From Micromonospora sp. HK10 (GTDB lineage Bacteria > Actinomycetota > Actinomycetes > Mycobacteriales > Micromonosporaceae): a stretch of 52,262 nt of DNA. Under the pieces are notes generated by a model that worked only from the letters and a program-made list of their open reading frames with translations, made no database searches and was not told where the DNA came from. The translations under genes were made by a program, and so were the position numbers. Shown here one piece after another: positions 10,110-18,900 of the stretch. Position 1 is the first letter of the stretch. Every line of letters starts with the position of its first letter. The stretch spans positions 1 to 52,262 of the forward strand of contig NZ_KQ058729.1 in assembly GCF_000982955.1 (NCBI RefSeq), read 5' to 3'.

Positions 10110-10687
10110 CGGTTCCCCTCCTGAATCTCCCCCGGCATCAAGCGGGCCAGGCGGCTGCGCGCCCGACTGACCCGGGACCGCACCGCTACCTCGCTGATGC
10201 CCAACACGGCTGCCGCGTCGCGGTACGACACGCCGGACCACAGGCACAACGCCACCGCCTCCCGCTCGGCCGATGGCAACCGGCGCACCACCGCGAGGAC
10301 TTCGGCCATCCGCCGCTCGTCGTCGAGCCGCGCGGAAACCTCCTCGGCGAGGTCACCATCGGCGTACCGCTCCGCCGGTAGGCGCCGTTGCAGCGCCAGC
10401 CACCGGCGCGCCGACCGCCACTCGGAGCGGACCGCGTTGGTGGCGACGACCAGCAACCACGGCAGCGCCGATCCGTCCACGAGTCGGGCGTCGTGGCGGC
10501 GGCGCCACGCGACGAGGAACGTCGCCTGGGTGACGTCCTCGGCCGTCGACCACGACCCAGTCAGCCGGAACGCGTGGTTGTAGACCGGACGGGAAAACCG
10601 GTCAAAGAGCCGAGCGAACGCCGACTCATCACCGGCGGTGATCGAGGTCCACAGATCCTCGTCCGACGGCCGTACCTGATGCCTCAC
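10106..10687 (-). CDS. ECF-family RNA polymerase sigma factor
   Basis: A 193-residue sigma-70 family protein containing only regions 2 and 4. Region 2 runs from about 17 to 85 (ARLFDRFSRPVYNHAFRLTG, EDVTQATFLVAWRR). Region 4 (about 128-182) contains LPSAEREAVALCLWSGVSY and a helix-turn-helix AAAVLGISEVAVRSRVSRAR. It recruits polymerase to a dedicated promoter set. The membrane-protein gene overlaps its stop by four bases, so the pair is co-expressed. The pair lies within the module bounded by tRNA-half copies A and B, so it was probably acquired. Confidence 0.92.
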   Translation of the reverse strand: MRHQVRPSDEDLWTSITAGDESAFARLFDRFSRPVYNHAFRLTGSWSTAEDVTQATFLVAWRRRHDARLVDGSALPWLLVVATNAVRSEWRSARRWLALQRRLPAERYADGDLAEEVSARLDDERRMAEVLAVVRRLPSAEREAVALCLWSGVSYRDAAAVLGISEVAVRSRVSRARSRLARLMPGEIQEGNR

Positions 10688-10813
10688 ACCACACTATGGC
10701 CGCCAACGCGGGATCTGTTGCAGATCGGCCATCGATAGCTGAAGGCTGATCTCAGGGCTGGCCACGGCGCGCGTCGGCGACGGTGGCCAGCTCACCGGGC
10801 GGCGATCCAAGCG

Positions 10814-11965
10814 TCAGGTGTCGAGGCCTGCGAGGTTGAGGCGTTCGAGCAGGCTGGGCTTGCGGGCGTGCACCGCCCGCAACTCGGCCAACCGGTCTCG
10901 GAACGATGAGCTGTCCCCGTCGCGTTCGCCAAGGTCGCGCAGATCGACGAGGAGTTGTACAGCGGTGTCGTACTCGCCGGGTTTCTTCGTGGCGATGAGT
11001 TCGTCGACCCGCAGCCATGCGGCGGGTTGGTCGCTCGCGAGGGTGTCGAGGTGCCGTTGCCGGGCTGCTGCGGCGGACCGTTCCCTGCGAACCCGGTCGC
11101 GTTCGCACCGCTCGGCGTCGAGGCGTTCCCGTTCGGCGCGCAGGTCGGCGGCGGTGGCGAGTAGCTCCCCGGCCGTGCGGGCGGCCGTCGGGGTGGACGC
11201 GTCGGTGGGATGCGCGTCGCGGTAGCGGCGCAGGAGTCGGTTGCGCAGGTGGCTGTCGCCGCCGGTGATCAGGTCGGCCAAAATGCCGTCCTTGTCCCGT
11301 ACGGGCAGTCCGACGACCCAGGTGCGTAGTTGCGCGGCGGTCGGTTCACCGGAGGCGACCGGCGACGACCCGGCCGCCGCAGCTGCGATCAGGTCGGGGT
11401 CGATGCGCAGGAACTCGGCAACGGCGGTGAGGGACGCGTCGAGGCTGCCCAGTCCGTCCGGGGCGGGCGGTTCAGGCTCGTCGTCGGCGATCTCGGCGGA
11501 CTGTACGCAGCGCAGCCAGGCCAGGTAGAGCAGGCGCAGGTCACCGGCGGCGAGGCCGGCCCGGACCGGGATGATCGAGGCGAGCAGGCCGTGGCCGTCG
11601 AGGTCCCACTCGTCGGTGCCGTCCTCGTCCTCGTCGTGCAGGTCGATGATGACGTGCGTGCCGGCGGTCCAGGCGGATGCGCTGTCACCCTGGCAGTACC
11701 GGGCGACGGTGGCGGGGTCGAGCACGTTCTTCGGTAGCCGCAGCATGAGCTGGCGGGTGCCCCAGTTCGCCAGGTACAGGTGCGCGTCGAAGTACCGTTC
11801 CATCAGCGTGCGTGGGTCGCCCTTGAAGTTGCCCCACTCGTAGGTGTTGACGAAGCTGGTGGCGGTGATGTCGGCCCGGGTGGAGAGCGACCGCAGCTCG
11901 GCCCGCTCCCGGCCGGTGAGGGGCCGGTCGACGGCGGTGAACTCGTAGTACTGGTACTCGCTCAC
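10814..11965 (-). CDS. conserved hypothetical protein (SEYQYYEF family)
   Basis: This 383-residue protein opens MSEYQYYEFTAVDRPLTG, then LSTRADITATSFVNTYEWG and GDPRTLMERYFDAHLYLANW, a pattern I recall from conserved bacterial proteins of unknown function. The C-terminal third is strongly charged and helical (AADLRAERERLDAERCERDR), probably coiled coil. No catalytic motif or membrane segment is seen. The small acidic protein gene lies six bases upstream on the same strand, so the two form an operon, an association I believe recurs in other genomes (not checked). I cannot assign a function. Confidence 0.8.
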   Translation of the reverse strand: MSEYQYYEFTAVDRPLTGRERAELRSLSTRADITATSFVNTYEWGNFKGDPRTLMERYFDAHLYLANWGTRQLMLRLPKNVLDPATVARYCQGDSASAWTAGTHVIIDLHDEDEDGTDEWDLDGHGLLASIIPVRAGLAAGDLRLLYLAWLRCVQSAEIADDEPEPPAPDGLGSLDASLTAVAEFLRIDPDLIAAAAAGSSPVASGEPTAAQLRTWVVGLPVRDKDGILADLITGGDSHLRNRLLRRYRDAHPTDASTPTAARTAGELLATAADLRAERERLDAERCERDRVRRERSAAAARQRHLDTLASDQPAAWLRVDELIATKKPGEYDTAVQLLVDLRDLGERDGDSSSFRDRLAELRAVHARKPSLLERLNLAGLDT

Positions 11966-11971
11966 CGTGGC

Positions 11972-12283
11972 CTACCTTCCGGCCCAGTGCCGGTAGGCGT
12001 CGATCCACCCGGCACCGTCCGGCGCGGGGGTGGGTAGCGGCAGGTCGAGTAGATCAATCTTCTGCCGGTGGTGGCCTCGGGTGCAGACCGCGACGATGCT
12101 GTCCGCGGTCAGGTCGATCTTGCGCACGGTCACCTCGACGCCGAGGACGGTGGTGGTGAACGGCACCGCCAGATGCTCCTCGATCATGTTGAACAGGCCG
12201 GCGCGCTCATCGTCGTAATCGTCCGTGTCGACAGTAGCTTCCTCGATCATCGCCTCCAGCGCGGCGCTGCCCGTCGATGCCAT
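11972..12283 (-). CDS. small conserved protein, operon partner of the gene at 10814
   Basis: About 103 residues from the ATG at 12283. It opens with an acidic segment (EEATVDTDDYDDERAG) and continues VPFTTTVLGVEVTVRKIDLT and IVAVCTRGHHRQKIDLLDLP, ending AYRHWAGR. Similar small proteins are sometimes labelled calcium-binding from the acidic stretch; I see no true EF-hand. There is no purine-rich ribosome site before the ATG. A TATCCT hexamer lies nine bases upstream and would suit a leaderless transcript. A 117-base piece of this gene is duplicated at 14024-14140. Confidence 0.72.
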   Translation of the reverse strand: MASTGSAALEAMIEEATVDTDDYDDERAGLFNMIEEHLAVPFTTTVLGVEVTVRKIDLTADSIVAVCTRGHHRQKIDLLDLPLPTPAPDGAGWIDAYRHWAGR

Positions 12284-12489
12284 CGGCGGAGGATAGCGGA
12301 CCGGTGCCGAACGACCCGGCCGCACCCATCCTTGCCGCCTCACTTCCACGCCGCATGCCCGGATACCGAGCCCTCGGCTTCACCAGAACATGAGCCCATT
12401 CCACCGCCATCACCACGACTGGTCCCGCCTGTCACAGAGATACGATCCGACGCCAAGCATGCTGGGCCTAGCGTAGTAGGCTGAGGGGC

Positions 12490-13056
12490 ATGGGCCGGTT
12501 CTCTGAGGATGAGCTGCACGCGGTTGTCTCCCGGTACGAGGCGACGCGGGCGCAGGCGTTGACCGAACGGGACGAGCAGCTGCGGGCGTTCCACGCCGCC
12601 GGGTGGCGGCCGGTGGATCTGCAGCGGGTCACCGGTTACAGCCGAGAGACCATCCGTCAGGCGCTCCGACCGGAGGTCCGACGGGCGACCAACATCAGCC
12701 GACGCAGGACGGCACCCCAGCCGCCGGCGGACTACCGGCCCTACGGTGACCGGAGGCCCTACGTGGTGGCCGAAACCCTGGCCGCACTGCACGGACCGAC
12801 CGAGGGCACGGTGTCGCTTCCGCGTCACCTCGACTGGTCCGGGCAGGCCGAGTACGACCTGAACCGGACCGCACGCCTGGCCAGTATGTACAAGGTGGTA
12901 CTCACTGAGGCCAGCACCGTCGAGGATCTGAACACCTGGCTCGACGCCGATCTCCTCCGGCGGCTCTGGCCCAGCCTCTGGCTGCCGCCCCAGCTCCGGC
13001 AGCGCTGGGAGGAAGCCTTCCCCGAACTCGCCGCCACCCGCAGCAACGCGGCGTAG
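12490..13056 (+). CDS. HTH-containing protein, putative antitoxin of the AbiEii-like pair
   Basis: 188 residues. The N-terminal 65 look DNA-binding: AAGWRPVDLQRVTGYSRETIRQALRPEVRR fits a Trp/Leu-anchored helix-turn-helix like those in small actinobacterial regulators. The C-terminal half (LDWSGQAEYDLNRTARLASM, TVEDLNTWLDADLLRRLWPS) is helical and unrecognised. It ends two bases before the nucleotidyltransferase toxin start, the standard antitoxin-first order of AbiE-type type IV systems, where the antitoxin also represses the operon. The antitoxin role is inferred from context; the sequence does not show the classical AbiEi domain. Its last 100 or so bases are duplicated at 14141-14243. Confidence 0.72.
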   Translation: MGRFSEDELHAVVSRYEATRAQALTERDEQLRAFHAAGWRPVDLQRVTGYSRETIRQALRPEVRRATNISRRRTAPQPPADYRPYGDRRPYVVAETLAALHGPTEGTVSLPRHLDWSGQAEYDLNRTARLASMYKVVLTEASTVEDLNTWLDADLLRRLWPSLWLPPQLRQRWEEAFPELAATRSNAA

Positions 13057-13058
13057 CG

Positions 13059-13706
13059 GTGGACCCCTTCCACGAACGCCTCGCCCGTACCGGGCTCGCG
13101 GCGGCCGATCGATACGGCTTCGCGCTGGCTGGCGGCTACGCGGTCCAGGCAGCCGGGCTTGTCGAGCGGCCCAGCGAGGACATCGACCTGTTCACCGCGT
13201 GGGACCGCCGCGACGAGTTCACCGCCGCGGTCGTCGCCGTCGTGCACGCCTACCGCGGCGACGGCCTCACCGTCGAGACCGAGCGGCAGTACGACACCTT
13301 CGCCCGGCTGGCCGTCACCGATGGCGCGCGGGTTTCAAAGGTCGAACTCGGCGTGGACTGGCGCGCCAACGAACCGATCCTCATGGCGATCGGACCGGTA
13401 CTGCACCCCGACGACGCGGTCGCGAACAAGATGAGCGCACTCTGCGGGCGGGCGTTCGCCCGGGACTTCATCGACATCGATGCTACCCTCCGATCCGGCC
13501 GCTACACCCGTAACGCCCTTCTCGCCCTCGCGCAGCGCGCCGACCGTGGTTTCGACCCGCGCATCTTCGCCGATGCCCTCGGACAAGCCGCCCAGCTCGA
13601 CCCCGACGACTTTGCCCAGTACGGCGTCACCGGCGCAGCGCTGGGCGATCTCCGAAGCCGATTTGCAGAGTGGCGCCGCGACCTGCTCGGCGACGAGGAA
13701 GGATGA
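13059..13706 (+). CDS. AbiEii/AbiGii-type nucleotidyltransferase toxin
   Basis: 215 residues from the GTG at 13059. GFALAGGYAVQAAGLVERPS followed by EDIDLF is the nucleotidyltransferase GG...DxD signature of AbiEii toxins, with a later acidic/basic strand VSKVELGVDW and the helical motif VANKMSALCGRAFARDFID (Lys and Asp of motifs III/IV). AbiEii enzymes add nucleotides to RNA (tRNA acceptor ends for MenT-type relatives) and stop growth, often as phage abortive infection. It is coupled to the upstream HTH gene with a two-base gap. The pair closes the copy A-copy B module. Confidence 0.88.
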   Translation: MDPFHERLARTGLAAADRYGFALAGGYAVQAAGLVERPSEDIDLFTAWDRRDEFTAAVVAVVHAYRGDGLTVETERQYDTFARLAVTDGARVSKVELGVDWRANEPILMAIGPVLHPDDAVANKMSALCGRAFARDFIDIDATLRSGRYTRNALLALAQRADRGFDPRIFADALGQAAQLDPDDFAQYGVTGAALGDLRSRFAEWRRDLLGDEEG

Positions 13707-13873
13707 CTCGGCCTCGACTCGCGACTACGACAAGCCTGCACCCACAGGTTCCACAACGTTCCAGCTGGTTGTCGGCAAGCGATCGCAGCGAGCCCGCGAA
13801 GCGACCGGCACGTAACGAGGGACGATAGGAAAGCCGCACGTCATCGGCCTGTGGAGGCTGGCAGACCGTCGGG
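13707..13873. other. spacer between the toxin gene and tRNA-half copy B
   Basis: No gene is supported. On the reverse strand this is where the 3' half of a tRNA-Arg would continue from copy B, but no T-arm or acceptor strand is present. Confidence 0.5.
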
Positions 13874-14022
13874 TTAGGAAACCGTTGCTCTATCCCCTGA
13901 GCTACGAGGGCGCGAGGGCCCAGTCTAGCGACCTGCGGGTTCACCTGGGGTGGCAGGGAGTGGCCCCCGTTCACCCACGTTCCCCGGCCCCCTGTTCGCC
14001 CAGCCCAGGACTACAGCCCGAG
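13874..14022 (-). repeat. copy B: tRNA-Arg(CCT) promoter plus 5' half, truncated
   Basis: Base-for-base equivalent of 8207-8355 apart from two substitutions (13884 region T for A, and C for A near 13988). The tRNA 5' end is at 13911 on the reverse strand, the half ends in the loop TTCCTAA, and the following CCCGA cannot close the stem. The same direct orientation as copy A fits a tandem duplication or sequential integration. Confidence 0.87.
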
Positions 14023-14265
14023 CCACCTCGACGCCGAGGACGGTGGTGGTGACGGCACCGCCAGATGCTCCTCGATCATGGCCAACAGGCCGACACGCTC
14101 GTCCTCGTGACCGTCCGTGTCGACGGTGGCTTCCTCGATCCTCCAGCGACTCTGGCCCACCCTCCGGCTGCCGCCCCAGCTCCGCCAGCGCTGGGAGGAA
14201 GCCTTCCCCGAACTCGCCGCGACCCGCAGCAACGCGGCGTAGCGGTGGACCCCTTCCTACGAACG
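14023..14265. repeat. collapsed duplicate of two pieces of the preceding module
   Basis: 14024-14140 matches 12131-12248 (inside the small conserved gene) and 14141-14265 matches 12955-13078 (end of the HTH gene, its TAG stop, and the GTG start of the toxin). Order and orientation are those of the original module, following directly on copy B. Joints fall at short shared strings: CCGAG/CACC at the first and GATC at the second. Neither piece can be expressed as a full gene. Confidence 0.85.
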
Positions 14266-14282
14266 TCCCCGCCCACGTGGCC

Positions 14283-14362
14283 CGCATATCGAACACCAGA
14301 TCCCCCGCATAGCGAACGCGACTGGTGCCGCAAATCGAAAGGCTGAGCCTCGCAGATCGAAA
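14283..14362 (+). repeat. four iteron-like 12-bp direct repeats
   Basis: CGCATATCGAAC (14283), CGCATAGCGAAC (14306), CGCAAATCGAAA (14329) and CGCAGATCGAAA (14351) recur every 22-23 bases, about two helical turns. The last two lie in the start of the DUF4143 frame. Regular spacing suggests a multi-site protein-binding array; function unknown. Confidence 0.55.
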
Positions 14363-15269
14363 ATACGCGTTGCCTGGCCGGATGGAGACCGTGGAGCTCT
14401 GGCCGTTCTCCCAAGGCGAACTCGACGCAGCGCCGGACGGATTCGTCGACGCCGTCTTCGCGCTCGGCCCGGAGCTGCGGCACGAGTCGGATGTGACCCG
14501 CGCCGACTACGCGGCCCGAATCGTACGCGGCGGCCTCCCCGAGGCCACCACTCGCACCGACCCACGCCGCCGCCAACGATTCCTCGACGCCTACGTCCAG
14601 GCGCTCATCGACCGCGACGTCCGGCAACTGTCCGACATTCGGCACAAGGGCGAGCTACGCAAGCTGGTACGCCTGCTCGCGGCCAGGTCGGCGACCATTA
14701 TCACCGCCAACTCCCTCGAATCCGCCCTCGGACTGAGCCGGCCGACGATCGCCCGTTACCTCCAGGCCCTGGAGGAGATCTTCCTGGTCAAACGGATCCC
14801 CGGCTGGTCCCGCAACCTGGGCACCCGCACCACCGCCGCGCCCAAACTGATCTTCGTCGACTCGGGCATCGCCGCCAACGAGACCGCGGCCGACGCCCGG
14901 GCACTGCTCCGGCCGGGCGCACCGTTCGGCCCACTCCTCGAGTCATTCGTCCTGTCCGAACTCTCCCGCCAGCTCACCTGGTCCGAGCAGCCCGTCGACC
15001 TCTCTCACTACCGCGACCAGAGCAGGTACGAAGTCGACGCGGTGCTCGAGAACAGATCCGGCCAGGTGGTCGGGATCGAGGTGAAGGCGGCCACCACCGT
15101 CGGACCCGACGACTTCCGCGGGCTACGCCGACTCGCCGACCGCCTCAGCGAGGACTTCATCGCCGGCATCGTCCTCTACACCGGAACCTCCACGCTGCCG
15201 TTCGGCGACAGGCTCCGCGCAATGCCGGTCAGCGCCCTGTGGCAGGTTTCCGCCTCGACAACAGACTGA
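14325..15269 (+). pseudogene. AAA_14/DUF4143 ATPase lacking its P-loop domain
   Basis: A 314-codon frame whose body matches the C-terminal two thirds of AAA_14/DUF4143 ATPases: LPGRMETVELWPFSQGEL is the arginine-finger region, IVRGGLPEA and FLDAYVQALIDRDVRQLSDI follow, then the winged-helix segment ALGLSRPTIARYLQALEEIF and the nuclease-like DUF4143 strands PKLIFVDSGIA and YEVDAVLENRSGQVVGIEVK. The Walker A and B motifs that should come first are missing, because the frame begins next to the collapsed duplicate. A GTG at 14325 could still start a shorter protein. I judge it a 5'-truncated, probably inactive gene, although the DUF4143 part is intact. Confidence 0.8.
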
Positions 15270-15276
15270 GCCCGCC

Positions 15277-15406
15277 GGGCGCGAGGGCCCAGTCTCGCGA
15301 CCTGGGGGTTCACCTGGGATGGCAGGGAGTGGCCCGCGTCCACCCCGTTCCCCGGACCGGCGTTCTCCCAGCCCAGGACCACACCCCGAGCACACGAACC
15401 CGGGTT
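15277..15406 (-). repeat. copy C: partial, diverged tRNA-Arg promoter repeat
   Basis: From GGGCGCGAGGGCCCAGTCT to the CCGAGCACACGAACC string it follows copies A and B with scattered substitutions, and extends past their shared end like copy A (both continue CACACGAACC). The tRNA half itself is missing except for the last bases. The -10 equivalent is altered (TCT CGC for TCT AGC on the plus strand), so promoter activity is doubtful. Confidence 0.75.
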
Positions 15407-15464
15407 CGGAGCGCTGGCCCGACGCGTCCCGAGGGTGGTGCCGGCCGCCGGCCGCGCCGGCGCA

Positions 15465-15513
15465 CATCATCAAGGGCTTGACCGACTGGTAGTAGGTCAA
15501 GCCCTTGATGATG
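15465..15513. repeat. perfect 19-bp inverted repeat with 11-base loop
   Basis: 15465-15483 and 15495-15513 are exact reverse complements (arm CATCATCAAGGGCTTGACC). The site is 48 bases beyond the stop of the reverse-strand Imm7 gene at 15561, so it could end that transcript. No U-tract follows on either strand, and its AT content is higher than its surroundings. A short palindromic mobile or recombination site is the alternative. Confidence 0.7.
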
Positions 15514-15560
15514 GTTTGATGCGCCCACGGACCTGGCACCTGAGGGACAGGTCCTAGGAA

Positions 15561-15959
15561 TCAGTCCTCCACGACGGGATGCAGCGGTGACAGGAACGGA
15601 TCGAGGCGTTCGGTGATGTCACCCCGCGCCATGACGTGGACCAGGAACGCATTCGGTCCGGGAGGAACAGGCATCTCCTCGTCCTTCTCATAGAGGAGGC
15701 CATAGGAGCCCGGTAGCCGTCGTGCCACGAACTCGAGCACCTGGCGCATCCCCGCCGCCTCGTCCCGACGTCGGTTCGCCACTCCGTGCAGGAGCAGGTG
15801 GTACTCCCCGTTGAGTACCGTCACCTCCGCCGAGACATTCGTCGGGAAGTCCAACCCGGCTATCATCTCGTTCACCTCGTCGACGATGGCGTTGAGTTGG
15901 CCAGTGTCTGACTCCTCGGTGGTCTGCGCGAGGCGAAACCATCCGTGGAACTCGTACAC
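15561..15959 (-). CDS. Imm7-family immunity protein
   Basis: 132 residues from the GTG at 15959. The opening VYEFHGWFRLAQTTEE followed by LNAIVDEVNEMI, the VSAEVTVLNGEYHLLLHGVANRR core and the YGLLYEKDEE region match what I know of the Imm7 immunity family. Imm7 proteins neutralise nuclease domains of polymorphic toxins. The GTG comes one base after the toxin gene's TGA (TGACGTG) and uses GGAGGG, which lies inside the end of the toxin coding sequence, so immunity is translated by coupling to its toxin. The longer frame to 16061 lies inside the toxin gene. Confidence 0.85.
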   Translation of the reverse strand: MYEFHGWFRLAQTTEESDTGQLNAIVDEVNEMIAGLDFPTNVSAEVTVLNGEYHLLLHGVANRRRDEAAGMRQVLEFVARRLPGSYGLLYEKDEEMPVPPGPNAFLVHVMARGDITERLDPFLSPLHPVVED

Positions 15960-15960
15960 G

Positions 15961-18900
15961 TCACCCTCCGAGCGGTCTGGTGTCGATGACGGGCTCGATG
16001 CCGTATCGGACACCGTATTCGTGCAGCTTCCTGAGCACTCCACCCGCGGGTGGCCCTTCAAAGTGGAAGTATGGCACTCGCCCGGTTTCGATAGCCTTCT
16101 CGAACGTCGCCTTGGCCTGGTTTCGGAAGTCCGAGCCCATCTTGTAGTTCGCCGGCTTGGACTGCGCCACGTAGCGCTGGCTCACCGCGTCGAACTCTCG
16201 GCCACGAGGCTCGAACTTCACCGACGGACGCCCGCCGATTCGAGCCGCGAGCGCGATCGCCGCGGGATCATGCACGTTGACGTCGATGAGCTCGGTCGGC
16301 GTCCGCCCGACGTAGGCACGCTTCGGGAAGCCGCCACTGGGCACTCCGGGACATTGGGCGCCGTTCAGCAGCCCGCCCGCTCGACTACCCGGGTAGCCGC
16401 CCACGCCGCCGAACGCCGCTCCCCAGAGGAAGTCCTGCCCGGCGTCGCTGTAGCTGTACGGCTGGCCCGTCCAGGCAGCCACTCCGGAGCCGTACAGCGC
16501 GCTTCCCGAGCCACCGACGATCGCGGAGGTGGCGACCTGCCGCACGCCTGACTGGGAGCCGGCGGCCAGCCCGCCGTACAAGCCGGTGCCGGCACCCCCG
16601 GCCATACCCATCGTGGCACCGGTCAGCGCACCGGCCGCCGCGCCGACGACCACCTTCTTGATGCAGGTGTTGCGGTCGTCGCCGCTGAGCCAGCAGTCCA
16701 CACCACCCACGGCCCCGCCGACTATGCCACCGATGATCGCCGTACAGACGATCGCGCACTGCCCCGTCGGATCGCTCAATACCGTCGGCCGGTTGTACCC
16801 GTAGTGGTAGGTCTGGGTGAACGAGGTCCCCAGCGCCTGCGGCACCGGGTCCGGCGTGGTGAACCGACCGTTGCCCGCGTCGTAGTCGCGAGCCCGCACG
16901 TCGTAGAGCCCGTTCTTCTGGTCGAGATACTGCCCGTGGAACCGCAGCGGGTTGTTGGCGTACGTGCCGCTGCTGGTCACGACCTCACCGAACGGATCGA
17001 TGGTGGCGCTACCGGTCAGGGCGGTGGCGTTGGCCAGGTCCGTCACCGAGCCCTGGTAGTCGTCCAGCAGCCAGGCCGGAGTCCCCGCGACGGTGTCGGC
17101 GATGGCGCTGCCCAGCTGCCCCTGTGGCTCTTCCCACCACTTGTGGGTCAGCGTGCCCGAGCCGTTCTTCTCCTCCACCCGGGTGGGCAGGCCGAGGGTG
17201 TCGACCGTCCAGGTGGCGTCGGTGGAGGCGTTGACGGTCCGGCCGATCCGGTTGCCATCCTCGTCGTAGTCGTAACCGACGACGGGCCCGGTCGGCGGTT
17301 GGACTCGTCGCAGGTTGGCGTCGAGTCCGTACCCATAGGTCGTGGTGCCGCCTGGCCCGACCTCGGTCGCCAGCGCGCCGTTGGCGTTGTACGTCAGGGT
17401 CGTGGTCGCCCCATTGACGGTCCGGCCGGTCGGCCGGTCATCGTCGTCGTAGGCGTAGGTGGTGGTGCTGGTGCTACCGGACTGCGTCGTCACCTTGCTC
17501 TTGCGGTTGCCGTTGTGGTCGTACCCGTAGCTGGTCTGCTGATCGGTCGCGGCGCAGGTCGTTCCCGCAGCCGGCCGGCACACCCGGGTGACCTGGCCGA
17601 TGTCGTCGTAGGAGTAGATCGCCCGGGACGTGCTCCCGCCCCGGGTGGTGGTCACCGTGTCCGGCGCGCCGGCCAGATTTCGGGTGACGTCCTGACTGAC
17701 CAGCATCGTGCTGCCCGACGTGTGCGCCACCCGGGTCAGCGAGCCAGCCCGGTCATAGGTGTAGGCGCTGGACGGGCCGCCCTGGCGGGTGACGCTCGTC
17801 CGGTTACCCGCCACGTCGTAGCCGTAGCTGACCTGCCAACTCGTGGCGTCGCTGGTGAGCTTCGTGCCACTCATCCGGTGGTCGTCACGCCAGGTGTAGC
17901 TCTGCACCCGCCCGTCCGGCAGGGTGCGTCGCTCCAACTGGCCGTTCTTGTTCCAGCCGTACCCGAAGGTCTTGCCGCCGCGGACGATGCTGTTCACCCG
18001 TCCGGCGGTGTCGTAGCCGTAGGTCGCGGTGCTGGTTCCGTTGCTCGCCGTCTTGATCTGCCCGGCGCCGTCGTAGGTGTAGGTGAGGTCCGGGGTGGTG
18101 TCGCTGTAGTCCACCTTCGTCGTGCGACCCGCCCGGTCGTACGTGTACTTGATGCTGCCGGCGGGGAGGGTCATCGTGTCGACCAACCCGTCCCAGGTGT
18201 AGGCGTATCCGGTGACCCGGCCGCCGGGTGTCTTGACGGCGGTGACCCGACCGGACTTGTCGTGGTCGTAGTCGTAGATCTTGCCCATCGGCGTGGTCAC
18301 CGTGTCCAGGTTGCCGGCCAGGTCGTAACCGAACGAGGTGGCCGGATGGTTCGGCGGGGTCACCTTCTGGACTCGACCGAGGCTGTCGTACTCGTAGGCG
18401 GTGGGGTGGTTGTTCGCGTCGAAGACCTTGGTGGGCCGGTTGCTCGCGTCGTACTCGGTCACCGTGGACCGGCCCAACGGGTCGATGATTTTGGTGCGGT
18501 TGCCGGCCGCGTCGTACTGGAAGGAGGTGGTGAAGTCGGCAGCCGTGGCGCCGGCGGCGTTGCCACGCGGATCGGTCATCGATTCGAGGCGGCCGTCGTT
18601 GTCGTACTTCCACGTGGTGGTGTGGCCGAGCGGGTTCACCTCGTGGGTACGCAGGCCGTCCGGGTCGTGGTCATAGCTGGTGGTCTTGGTGAGCGCGTCG
18701 ATGGTCGCGTCGAGCCGACCGGTGTCGTCGTACTGCCAGGAGGTGACGGCGCCGCTCGGGTCGGTGACCGACGTCTGGTTGCCGGCCTTGTCGTAGCCGT
18801 ACTTGGTGATCCGCTGCAACGGGTCGATCACCTGCGTCGGCCGGTTGACGTCGTCGTACTTGGTCTCCGTCACGGCGCCGGACGGGTCGGTGACCGACGT

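Noticed and set aside
13627..13974. Reverse-strand frame containing LVAQGIEQRFPNP
   Set aside because: This peptide is the familiar false translation of tRNA-Arg sequence, useful only as confirmation of the tRNA half.
15465..15513. Ordinary intrinsic terminator
   Set aside because: No run of U on either strand and an unusually long perfect stem; kept as an inverted repeat of uncertain role.
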